From assembly GCA_003559985.1 (NCBI GenBank), contig PWJP01000020.1, forward strand, positions 1 to 15,633: a stretch of DNA of 15,633 nt, written 5' to 3'. Positions 9,155 through 15,633 of this stretch are shown here, piece after piece; within the stretch, counting starts at the first letter, position 1, and the number at the start of each line of letters is the position of its first letter. A program made the position numbers and the translations under genes. This stretch comes from Saprospirales bacterium. GTDB lineage: Bacteria > Bacteroidota > Bacteroidia > Chitinophagales > Saprospiraceae. Under the pieces are notes generated by a model. The model made no database searches and had not been told where the DNA came from. It saw nothing but the letters and a program-made list of their open reading frames with translations.

Positions 9155-9628
9155 ATGAAAAGTACTTATCTCACTCAGGAAGGATATGATAAACTGCGCA
9201 GTGAACTTGACGAATTGAAAACCACCGAAAGGGGTAAAATCGCTAAAGCAATTGCTGAGGCCAGGGAGAAAGGTGACCTTTCTGAAAATGCCGAATACGA
9301 TGCAGCGAAAGATGCACAGGGCATGCTTGAGATGAAGATCAACGAAATGGAGAAAATTCTCATGAATGCCAAGATTCTGGATGAAACCCAAATCGATACC
9401 TCCAAAGTTGTCCTTCTTACCAATGTCAAGATGAAAAATCGCAAATCGGGTAAGGTGGTTACTTATAAAATTGTCTCTGAATCTGAAGCTGACCTCAAAG
9501 CCGGTAAAATATCTGTTACCTCCCCCATCGGTGAAGGGGTACTGGGGAAGAAAAAAGGAGAAGTTGCAGAAGTGAAAACCCCCGCTGGTGTGATTGAATT
9601 TGAAATACTGGATATCTCAATCGACTAG
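9155..9628 (+). CDS. greA: Transcription elongation factor GreA
   Basis: A 157-residue factor that enters the RNA polymerase secondary channel and stimulates cleavage of backtracked transcripts, rescuing stalled complexes. Residues 1-75 form the N-terminal antiparallel coiled coil with the Gre signature around EAREKGDLSENAEYDAAK (35-52). The tip acidic residues D41 and E44 fall at the same numbers as in the E. coli protein. The C-terminal FKBP-like domain (about 80-157) carries SPIGEGVLGKKKGE at 123-136. Length is normal. It is followed after 18 nt by a HIT-family gene, and the two are likely one transcript. The leader holds a TAnnTTTG box and a long hairpin, so leader control is possible. 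Confidence 0.97.
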   Translation: MKSTYLTQEGYDKLRSELDELKTTERGKIAKAIAEAREKGDLSENAEYDAAKDAQGMLEMKINEMEKILMNAKILDETQIDTSKVVLLTNVKMKNRKSGKVVTYKIVSESEADLKAGKISVTSPIGEGVLGKKKGEVAEVKTPAGVIEFEILDISID

Positions 9629-9646
9629 TCTTAAACCTTCCGAATT

Positions 9647-10042
9647 ATGGCTACCATATTTACAAAAATTATTAAAGGCGATATCCCGGCCTACAAAATT
9701 GCTGAAGATGATAAGCACCTCGCTTTCCTTGATATCAGACCGCTGGCCCCTGGACATACCCTCGTAATTCCAAAGAAGGAAACGGATTATATTCTGGACT
9801 TAAAGGATGAGGAACTAAGCGAATTGATGTTGTTTTCCAAAAGGGTTGGGCGGGCTATTGAGTCTGTTGTGGATTGTGAGCGGATTGGCATATCCGTAGT
9901 TGGTCTTGAAGTGCCACATGTACACATTCATCTGATTCCCATTAATGAAGTCAACGACATGAACTTCGCAAAAGGACCCGTTACACTATCAGAAACTAAA
10001 ATGCGTGAGTTGGCTGATGGTGTGGCTGCAGCGTTTAAGTGA
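9647..10042 (+). CDS. HIT-family (histidine triad) nucleotide-binding protein
   Basis: A 131-residue cytosolic protein of the histidine triad superfamily, HINT-like branch. Members hydrolyse or transfer nucleotide groups from nucleoside phosphoramidates and related adenylylated substrates. The triad motif HVHIHLI lies at 91-97 and is complete. By family knowledge its second His (H93) is the nucleophile. The N-terminal IFTKIIKGDIPAYKI and the RPLAPGHTLVIPK segment (31-43, with H37) are also typical. Length matches the compact single-domain class. It follows greA by 18 nt with no terminator between, so co-transcription is likely. The physiological substrate is unknown. No terminator with a T-run is visible after it in the 138-nt convergent gap. 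Confidence 0.94.
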   Translation: MATIFTKIIKGDIPAYKIAEDDKHLAFLDIRPLAPGHTLVIPKKETDYILDLKDEELSELMLFSKRVGRAIESVVDCERIGISVVGLEVPHVHIHLIPINEVNDMNFAKGPVTLSETKMRELADGVAAAFK

Positions 10043-10180
10043 TTTTTACTTTTTGCTAAGCGTGCTTCCCTATAAAGCATAATCCAGGCTCTATCACAAC
10101 AGGGATTACGGAATTTACAAACATTATTTAATACGAAAATTTAGTGCCGGTTTAGGCCTTAAGGTACCAATGTCAATCGG

Positions 10181-11665
10181 TCACCGTCGAATCTCATGTC
10201 TTACTCCCATCTGAAGGGTAATGGTATTAATGTGGTCGTTATTGGGTCCCAGTTTTTGTTCCAAAAAGTTGTACTGATAACTTCCCTGGGCAAACAATCT
10301 CCAATCCGGGTTTAAGCGAAAATCCACTCCAAAACCTCCATTGGCACTCAAGTAGCTGTTTTCGCTGAAGTTTCCACCCTGAAACAATCCATCAGTAAAA
10401 CGCTTTTCATCCAACTTTGCTTCCGTTGAATAATTAAGATTGGCATCAGATGGTATGGGAGTCGATAGAGAAAGAATGTACTCCTCGCGCTGGTAATTAG
10501 CGTGAGTAGCTAAATTCAGACCTATTCCCATCTTCATATAGGGAATCCAGCGACCCTTTGTTGAAAGATCGTAACGAAGCGTGAGCGGGATGCTAAGGGT
10601 GTTTAATTCGATGCTTTTCAGGGTCACCGCATTTGCTGTTTCGTTTCCAAAGCGGAATACCTCCAGTACTTCTCGCGGGTTGTATTGCTTCATGGAGTAA
10701 ATCAAGCCAAGCTCCAGTGCCCAACCATTTCGCATTAGTCCAATTCCCAGACCTCCTCCCATACCAAATTTGGTTTGTTCGTAACCGGCTTTCTGGTAAA
10801 TCTCATCATATGGTGTGTGAATGGTGTTGATATCCGCTACCAGAAAAGTGCTCAACAACCAATGGAGTCCCTCTCCACTTCTATGTGACCTGTAATTGTT
10901 CCCGATAGAATTGGTACGCAAATCTTCGAAAGTTCTTCCTTGAACCGCTAGTGACGGTTTAATAGCAGCCAATTGGAATGCAGGAGCTGATAATTCATTA
11001 AAGGGGAAGAGTTCAACTTCACCGGTTGGCATTGCTGGATTGAATATTGATGGCGGCAATGTAAAGTCCCCACTGTTTCGATGAAATTTCTCAATAAACC
11101 TCACATCCAGGAGAGCAACCGCATCGTATTGTTGAGGGGCGGTCGGTGACTCATATTGGCTTAAAACTCCCGCTAACTCACTGTTGACGATTTTTGCTGA
11201 AGGTTCGGTTGAACTGATGTAGCTTTTCTCATCTGTTGATTGAGACATTCTCACCGGTGCAAATCTGTCAATTTGTGACTCAGTTTTTTCCTGATCGAGA
11301 TAGTGAATGGCGGTGGCTGAAGTATGATCAAAATCTCGCAAGAGTTCCCAGTTGTTGGCGGGTAGAATAAGTGCGAGAGCAAGCGTGAGTAAAACTGCTT
11401 CCGAAACCTTATTGTATAAAAAATCTACCTTGAGCAATTTAACCAGGCTGGACTTATAGAGATACTCTACCCAGTGCGCAGGATTGTAAGCAGGTTTTTG
11501 GGTGGTTAATTTCTCTTTGATGATTTGGTCAAATTGGTCATCGGCAATTTCAGTTTCAACCAATTTGTCCTCAAAATTTTTCCAATCTTGAGGTGGGACA
11601 TGGCGGTGGCCTTCCATCTTTTCGACAGATTCCCTAATCCACTTGTCAAAGTCCCGGTTCTCCAT
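10181..11665 (-). CDS. Sigma-linked membrane protein with W-repeat N-terminus and C-terminal beta-barrel-like domain
   Basis: A 494-residue protein translated directly after the ECF sigma gene; the sigma TAA is immediately followed by this ATG, which implies translational coupling. Residues 1-78 are charged and probably cytoplasmic, and hold two related helical units centred on W28 and W65. A short hydrophobic stretch, AVLLTLALALILPA at 90-103, follows and is preceded by Lys-rich sequence, so N-in/C-out topology is likely. Residues about 105-260 have no recognised fold. From about 268 the protein looks like an outer-membrane barrel of the PorT/OmpA-like class: alternating strands such as FGMGGGLGIGLMRNGWALEL (300-319), IPYMKMGIGLNLATHA and WRLFAQGSYQYNF, ending TLQMGVRHEIRR. 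Position and architecture suggest an anti-sigma or sensor role; that is inference. It carries no zinc-finger anti-sigma motif. How it could span both membranes is unclear. Confidence 0.72.
   Translation of the reverse strand: MENRDFDKWIRESVEKMEGHRHVPPQDWKNFEDKLVETEIADDQFDQIIKEKLTTQKPAYNPAHWVEYLYKSSLVKLLKVDFLYNKVSEAVLLTLALALILPANNWELLRDFDHTSATAIHYLDQEKTESQIDRFAPVRMSQSTDEKSYISSTEPSAKIVNSELAGVLSQYESPTAPQQYDAVALLDVRFIEKFHRNSGDFTLPPSIFNPAMPTGEVELFPFNELSAPAFQLAAIKPSLAVQGRTFEDLRTNSIGNNYRSHRSGEGLHWLLSTFLVADINTIHTPYDEIYQKAGYEQTKFGMGGGLGIGLMRNGWALELGLIYSMKQYNPREVLEVFRFGNETANAVTLKSIELNTLSIPLTLRYDLSTKGRWIPYMKMGIGLNLATHANYQREEYILSLSTPIPSDANLNYSTEAKLDEKRFTDGLFQGGNFSENSYLSANGGFGVDFRLNPDWRLFAQGSYQYNFLEQKLGPNNDHINTITLQMGVRHEIRR
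11435..11653 (-). repeat. Two tandem W-centred protein repeats in the sigma-linked membrane protein
   Basis: Residues about 5-38 and 44-77 align by eye. The first has DFDKWIRESV, then PPQDWKNFEDKLV; the second has QFDQIIKEKL, then NPAHWVEYLYKSSLV. Shared positions include F6/F45, D7/D46, I10/I49, E12/E51, P25/P62, W28/W65 and L35/L74. The offsets are 37-39 residues, so this is a protein-level duplication that has diverged at the DNA level. Confidence 0.5.
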
Positions 11666-12307
11666 TTATTTCAGATCTTTTTTCAACTCTACAATATCCC
11701 TCAATTTTGACCTGGCTTTAACCAGATTGGAGCGAGAAGTACTCTCATTGATATTCAATACATCGGCTATTTCACGATGGGAATATCCCTCTATCACATA
11801 GAGGTTGAATACCATCCTGTAAGCCGGACTTAAACTCTGGATGGCCTGCAGTATTTCTTTTTCACCCATTTGCTCAATCGCACCATCCGATGGGCCACTG
11901 AGATGGTGGGCATTCTCAATATCCTCGGTCCATCTTCGCTTCTCTCTTCGGTAGTAATCGATGGAGGTATTGATCATTATCCTCCTCAGCCAGGACTCAA
12001 AGGATGTACCAACTTTGTACTTCGAGATATTACGGAAAACCTTAATGAAGCCGTCGTGAAGAATGTCTAGTGCATCCTGATTGTTACTGGCATACCTGAG
12101 GCAAACCAGTAATAGATCGGAGTACATCTCTTCGTAAACTGCCTTTTGGGCCCACTTTTCCCGGTTTATCAGGGCAGTGATAAACTCCTCTTCACTCAGT
12201 CCCAGTTGAATAGAAATGCCCATAACGCTGTTTTTATGGATTGTTTCCATAAAGATACTAATGTAACGGATAAATAGACGAATTTGCTTCCTTATTTTTC
12301 CCGACAT
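11666..12307 (-). CDS. ECF-family RNA polymerase sigma factor
   Basis: A sigma-70 family protein of the extracytoplasmic-function type, up to 213 residues. Region 2 spans about 56-125, from AVYEEMYSDLLLVCLRYA through DILHDGFIKVFRNI to SFESWLRRIMINTSIDYYRR. Region 4 spans about 153-206, with SLSPAYRMVFNLYVIEGYSH and the helix-turn-helix EIADVLNINESTSRSNLVKARSKL. Regions 1 and 3 are absent, as usual for this group. Three in-frame starts exist: 12307, 12250 (M20) and 12223 (M29). The stretch before M29 is basic and hydrophobic and unlike a sigma N-terminus, and starting at M29 gives a typical 185 residues, so the real start may be 12223. It is coupled with zero gap to the downstream membrane protein, its probable regulator, and is divergent from parC. 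Confidence 0.93.
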   Translation of the reverse strand: MSGKIRKQIRLFIRYISIFMETIHKNSVMGISIQLGLSEEEFITALINREKWAQKAVYEEMYSDLLLVCLRYASNNQDALDILHDGFIKVFRNISKYKVGTSFESWLRRIMINTSIDYYRREKRRWTEDIENAHHLSGPSDGAIEQMGEKEILQAIQSLSPAYRMVFNLYVIEGYSHREIADVLNINESTSRSNLVKARSKLRDIVELKKDLK

Positions 12308-12489
12308 CGTATTATCTTTTAAGCTGTCCTCTCTGTTGGAAAATCTCTGTTTTTCAATCTCTTGACCGAAAGAAGCCCTGCTTTTCGATGGAATATTATA
12401 TCCTGAAATGGATTCTTTGCGGAAGAAAACTTTCCTAAACTTCAGACAATATGGCCCAAAGGCATGACAGATTATAAAATTTTATATAC

Positions 12490-12497
12490 TACCTTTG
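12490..12497 (+). promoter_or_regulatory. Candidate -7 promoter box (TACCTTTG) for parC
   Basis: An exact TAnnTTTG match 78 nt upstream of the parC start, in the 268-nt gap between the divergent sigma and parC genes. No TTTG is found at the expected -33 distance, so only half of the promoter is supported. A small hairpin, TCACCG/CGGTGA with a 5-nt loop (12498-12514), begins directly after it. The rest of the 12308-12575 gap shows no gene and no strong structure that I can see. Confidence 0.45.
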
Positions 12498-12575
12498 TCA
12501 CCGATTCCCGGTGATTGAATGCAAAATATTCAAGCCGCTCCCGGGGTTATTGAACATTAATCAAACTTCAGACTG

Positions 12576-15218
12576 ATGTCGGACAAAAATGCCGTGCATA
12601 AAGATATAGACCTGAATGAGGGTGGCTCGCTCAAGGGGATGTTTAAAAAGTATTTCATAGATTATGCGAGTTATGTGATTTTGGAAAGGGCGGTTCCGGA
12701 GGCCAGGGATGGGCTCAAGCCGGTACAGCGCAGAATTTTGCACAGTATGTTTGAAAAGGACGATGGCAGGTACCACAAGGTTGCCAATCTCATCGGGCAC
12801 TGTATGCAATACCATCCGCACGGTGACGCGGCCATTGGTGATGCTCTGGTGACGCTTGGACAAAAAGAACTTTTGATCGATTGCCAGGGGAACTGGGGAG
12901 ATATGCGGACCGGTGACAGTGCTGCTGCTCCGAGGTATATTGAAGCCCGGCTCACGCCTTTTGCCAAAGAGGTGCTCTTCAACAAGGATACCACTGAATG
13001 GCAACTGACTTACGATGGCAGGAATCAGGAACCGGTTGCTCTTCCCGCAAAATTCCCCCTCTTGCTTGCAATGGGAACTGAGGGAATTGCAGTGGGGCTC
13101 TCTACGCGGGTATTGCCACATAATTTTAAAGAGCTCATAGCGGCCTGCATTGATATTCTCAAGGGCAAAAAAGTTGAGATTTTCCCGGATTTCCTGACGG
13201 GTGGTCTTATGGATGCAAGTGATTACAACCAGGGTGAACGAGGCGGCAGGATTAAGGTCCGCGCCAGAATTGAACAGGTGGATAAAAAACACATTGCCAT
13301 CAAGGAAATACCCTATGGCACCACCACTACTTCACTCATCGATAGCATCGTAAAAGCAGGGGACAAGGGTTTGATTAAGATAAAGCGCATCATTGACAAC
13401 ACCGCAAAGGATGTTGAAATACTGATCGAACTCGCTCCCAATGTCTCACCTGAAGTTACCATGGATGCACTTTATGCATTTTCCAATTGCGAAGTTTCTG
13501 TCTCACCCAATGCCTGTATTATCGTAGATGGGGTTCCCCGATTCCTCGGAGTGGACGAAATCCTGAGAATGGATACAGAGCGAACAAGGCACTTACTGGG
13601 ATGGGAGCTGGAAATAAAATTGGGAGAACTGGAGGCAAAGTGGTTCCACGCCAGCCTGGAAAAAATATTTATCTCACAGAGAATCTACCGGGATATCGAA
13701 GAGTGCGAAAGCTGGGAGGAGGTTATCGATGTGGTCAGAAAGGGCATGTACAAATACGTGAAATGTCCCGAGAACCCGCAACCCGCAGTGGAAAAAATGC
13801 TGATCCTGAACCGCAATATTTCGGATGAGGATGTACACAAATTGACCGAAATCAAAATCAGGCGTATATCCAAATACAATGAATTCAAGGCGGACCAGTT
13901 TATCAGTGATTTGGAGGACCAAATTGCCGAGACGGAACACCATATTGAGAATCTCACTGATTACACCATTGCGTACTTTAAAGACTTATTGAAAAAATAC
14001 AGCAAGGACCGGGAAAGGAAAACTGAGATTACCAGTTTTGAAAACATTGAAGCTACCCAGGTGGTCGCTAAAAATGCCAAATTATATGTCAACTACAAAG
14101 ACGGATTTATAGGTTCAGGACTCAAAAAGGATGAATTCGTCTGCGATTGTTCCGATATTGATGACATTATCGTATTCAAGCGGGATGGGAAAATGCGGGT
14201 GACGAGAATTGAGGATAAGGCCTTTGTGGGGAAGGATATTCTGCTAGCCAATGTCTGGAAGAGAGGGGACGACCGGACCACTTACAATATGCTCTACCGG
14301 GATGGAAAAACTGGAAACACCTACGCCAAGCGTTTTCATGTAAAATCCATAACCCGCGATAAAGATTACGATATGACCACGGGTGAAAAGGGGTCCAAAG
14401 TTCTCTACCTCAGTGAAAATCCAAATGGAGAATCCGAAGTGCTCACTATTTACCTGAGTCCTGCATGCAGGGCCCGCAACAAAGTCTTTGAATTTGATTT
14501 CGGAGAGCTGAGTATCAAAGGTCGCGGCAGCAAGGGGAATACGGTCACCAAATACCCGGTGCGAAAAGTCTCCCTCAAAGAGGTGGGCAAATCCACTCTC
14601 GGTGCAATTAAATACTGGATGGACGAAGTGAGCGGTCGCCTAAATACAGATGAAAGGGGCAAATTCCTCGGTGAATTTGATACCGGTGATCACATCATTG
14701 TCCTGTACAAAGATGGAACGTATCTGGTCACAGCACCGGATGAAAATACGCGCTTTGATTTAGACCGGCTCATCGAAGTGAGAAAATTTGTACCTGATCA
14801 GGTAGTCAGTGCTGTCTATTACGAAGGGGATAAAAAATGGACCCTTGTTAAGCGCTTTATTATAGAGACTTCCTCCCTGGACCAGGAATTCTCCTTTATT
14901 TCCGACCACAGGTCCAGTAAACTGTACTTCGCGAGTTTTGCTCCGAATCCTCTGGTGTCCTTTTCACATGGTAAGGGCAAAAATAAAGAGGTTGAAGAGG
15001 TAGCACTTGCTGATTTTATCGATGTAAAAGGATGGAAGGCGCTTGGGAACAGGCTGCACGATGACAAAATCCGCTCGATTAAAATGATCAGTGAGGGTTC
15101 TGAGCCAAAAGATGAAAAGAAGGACGTCGATGATTCGGGGTCTGAAAATCTAAAACCGGGCGATTCCGTTGACCTCGATGTCAATGATGGCAAGCAGGGA
15201 AGTCTTTTTGACGAGTGA
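12576..15218 (+). CDS. parC: DNA topoisomerase IV subunit A (ParC type)
   Basis: An 880-residue type IIA topoisomerase breakage-reunion subunit, which with ParE decatenates daughter chromosomes and relaxes supercoils. The winged-helix/tower core begins FIDYASYVILERAVPEARDG at 27-46. The catalytic Tyr is Y121 in AAAPRYIEARLTP, preceded by R120. The sequence NWGDMRTGDSAAAPRYIEAR is topo IV-like rather than the gyrase form. No GyrA box (QRRGGKG-type) is present in the C-terminal pinwheel; KGRGSKGNTVTKYPVRKV occurs there instead, as in Bacteroidota ParC. The region equivalent to the quinolone pocket reads HGDAAIGD (82-89), without the usual serine. Residues 841-880 form an acidic, low-complexity tail ending QGSLFDE. 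Length is normal for the phylum. parE is not adjacent in this window. Confidence 0.94.
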   Translation: MSDKNAVHKDIDLNEGGSLKGMFKKYFIDYASYVILERAVPEARDGLKPVQRRILHSMFEKDDGRYHKVANLIGHCMQYHPHGDAAIGDALVTLGQKELLIDCQGNWGDMRTGDSAAAPRYIEARLTPFAKEVLFNKDTTEWQLTYDGRNQEPVALPAKFPLLLAMGTEGIAVGLSTRVLPHNFKELIAACIDILKGKKVEIFPDFLTGGLMDASDYNQGERGGRIKVRARIEQVDKKHIAIKEIPYGTTTTSLIDSIVKAGDKGLIKIKRIIDNTAKDVEILIELAPNVSPEVTMDALYAFSNCEVSVSPNACIIVDGVPRFLGVDEILRMDTERTRHLLGWELEIKLGELEAKWFHASLEKIFISQRIYRDIEECESWEEVIDVVRKGMYKYVKCPENPQPAVEKMLILNRNISDEDVHKLTEIKIRRISKYNEFKADQFISDLEDQIAETEHHIENLTDYTIAYFKDLLKKYSKDRERKTEITSFENIEATQVVAKNAKLYVNYKDGFIGSGLKKDEFVCDCSDIDDIIVFKRDGKMRVTRIEDKAFVGKDILLANVWKRGDDRTTYNMLYRDGKTGNTYAKRFHVKSITRDKDYDMTTGEKGSKVLYLSENPNGESEVLTIYLSPACRARNKVFEFDFGELSIKGRGSKGNTVTKYPVRKVSLKEVGKSTLGAIKYWMDEVSGRLNTDERGKFLGEFDTGDHIIVLYKDGTYLVTAPDENTRFDLDRLIEVRKFVPDQVVSAVYYEGDKKWTLVKRFIIETSSLDQEFSFISDHRSSKLYFASFAPNPLVSFSHGKGKNKEVEEVALADFIDVKGWKALGNRLHDDKIRSIKMISEGSEPKDEKKDVDDSGSENLKPGDSVDLDVNDGKQGSLFDE

Positions 15219-15280
15219 TTGATATTGAAAGAAGTGATCATGTACCTGATGCGGGCAGATACGCGGTCCCAACCAGATTA

Positions 15281-15633
15281 CTACATATCCCTGTTTACCA
15301 GCCGCTCACCGAATTCCTTCAAAAGTCTTGTCTTGTCTCCGGGCAGGTTGAGGTCAGAGACCTTTTCAGACACATCGTCCAGTAGCTTTGAGGAGAATTC
15401 AAGTATCAATTCATCGACATTGTAGAGTTTGTACAACTCCAGCACGCGTGTTACATCTTTTTCACTCACCGGTTTGGACTTTACTACCTTTTTCAAAAAC
15501 TCCCGGTCTTCTTCTTCAGCTGCTTCAATGGCCATTATCCACAGCCATGTTTTCTTACCCTGTCTGATATCACCACCCTTTCTTTTTCCGGTGAGTTCCT
15601 CATCTCCAAATGCATCCAGCCAATCATCCATAA
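15281..15633 (-). CDS. Trans-polyprenyl diphosphate synthase, C-terminal part (cut by window end)
   Basis: About 117 residues of the C-terminal end of a prenyl chain-elongating synthase, which condenses isopentenyl diphosphate onto an allylic diphosphate for quinone or other isoprenoid side chains. The second Asp-rich motif is visible as DDWLD (followed by AFGD), where the Mg-diphosphate is held. After it come TGKRKGGDIRQGKKTWL, the conserved G-K/GGDI/KKT segment, and a helical C-terminus ending GERLVNRDM. The methionine at 15631 lies just before the motif and is internal: the reading frame is open to the window edge, and the first Asp-rich motif and about two thirds of the enzyme lie beyond it. 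Chain length cannot be judged from this part. The gene is convergent with parC; the 62-nt gap has no clear terminator. Confidence 0.9.
   Translation of the reverse strand, partial: MDDWLDAFGDEELTGKRKGGDIRQGKKTWLWIMAIEAAEEEDREFLKKVVKSKPVSEKDVTRVLELYKLYNVDELILEFSSKLLDDVSEKVSDLNLPGDKTRLLKEFGERLVNRDM

Noticed and set aside
10043..10180. A bidirectional terminator in the HIT/membrane-protein convergent gap
   Set aside because: The best hairpin (TGCTT/AAGCA with a 7-nt loop) has only a 5-bp stem and no T-run on the correct side in either direction. Overlapping palindromes AGGCCT, CCTTAAGG and GGTACC at 10154-10168 look like chance.
12308..12575. A small RNA or an extra small gene in the sigma/parC divergent gap
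   Set aside because: Only short weak hairpins (such as CGAAA/TTTCG and GGAA/TTCC) are present, and no coding frame with recognisable content; promoter elements explain the gap.
13487..13828. Alternative-frame open reading frame inside parC
   Set aside because: The parC frame is unbroken and carries all family motifs; the alternative peptide has no recognisable features.
12576..15218. Annotation as GyrA
   Set aside because: No GyrA box in the C-terminal domain, and the core signature NWGDMRTGDSAAAPRYIEAR is of the topoisomerase IV type.
15281..15631. A complete small protein starting at the methionine at 15631
   Set aside because: The sequence starts directly on the second Asp-rich motif of a polyprenyl synthase and the frame stays open to the window edge, so the methionine is internal.

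Overview
The window reads as chromosomal DNA of a Bacteroidota bacterium. The support is a 1251-residue TonB-dependent receptor with an N-terminal carboxypeptidase-regulatory-like domain, a PorV/PorQ-family outer-membrane protein, a giant secreted protein with a type IX secretion (T9SS)-like C-terminal region, promoter-like TAnnTTTG boxes, and starts without strong Shine-Dalgarno sequences. The style of the secreted protein and of the sigma/barrel pair suggests the Saprospiria (Lewinella-like) branch, but that placement is inference. I see no mobile element, CRISPR array, tRNA or rRNA.

Layout. (1) 96-8997, plus strand: a three-gene envelope cluster made of the TonB-dependent receptor, a 1324-residue secreted protein and a PorV/PorQ-like barrel. 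A promoter-like -33/-7 pair precedes it, and a GC-rich perfect hairpin lies between the second and third genes. (2) 8998-10042, plus strand: greA and a HIT-family nucleotide hydrolase, 18 nt apart, behind a leader with a TATCTTTG box directly followed by a 15-bp hairpin. (3) 10181-12307, minus strand: an ECF sigma factor whose stop codon abuts the start of a 494-residue protein. That protein combines two W-centred helical repeats, a short hydrophobic segment and a C-terminal beta-barrel-like region. (4) 12576-15218, plus strand: topoisomerase IV subunit A (parC), divergent from the sigma gene. (5) 15281-15633, minus strand: the C-terminal part of a trans-polyprenyl diphosphate synthase, cut by the window edge.

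How the parts may work together. The first block is probably one transcription unit for an outer-membrane assembly: a TonB-powered channel, a large exported partner and a PorV-like protein of the type that receives or anchors T9SS cargo. The sigma/barrel pair looks like a cell-surface signalling unit in which the membrane protein controls its co-encoded sigma factor. The remaining genes are housekeeping functions: transcript-cleavage factor, HIT hydrolase, chromosome decatenation and isoprenoid chain elongation.

The least explained items are the two-membrane topology of the 494-residue protein, the function of the 1324-residue secreted protein, the regulatory hairpins at 7875-7903 and 9051-9091, and a clamp-binding-like pentapeptide at the end of ParC. 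All intergenic gaps are shorter than 300 nt; the longest is 12308-12575.
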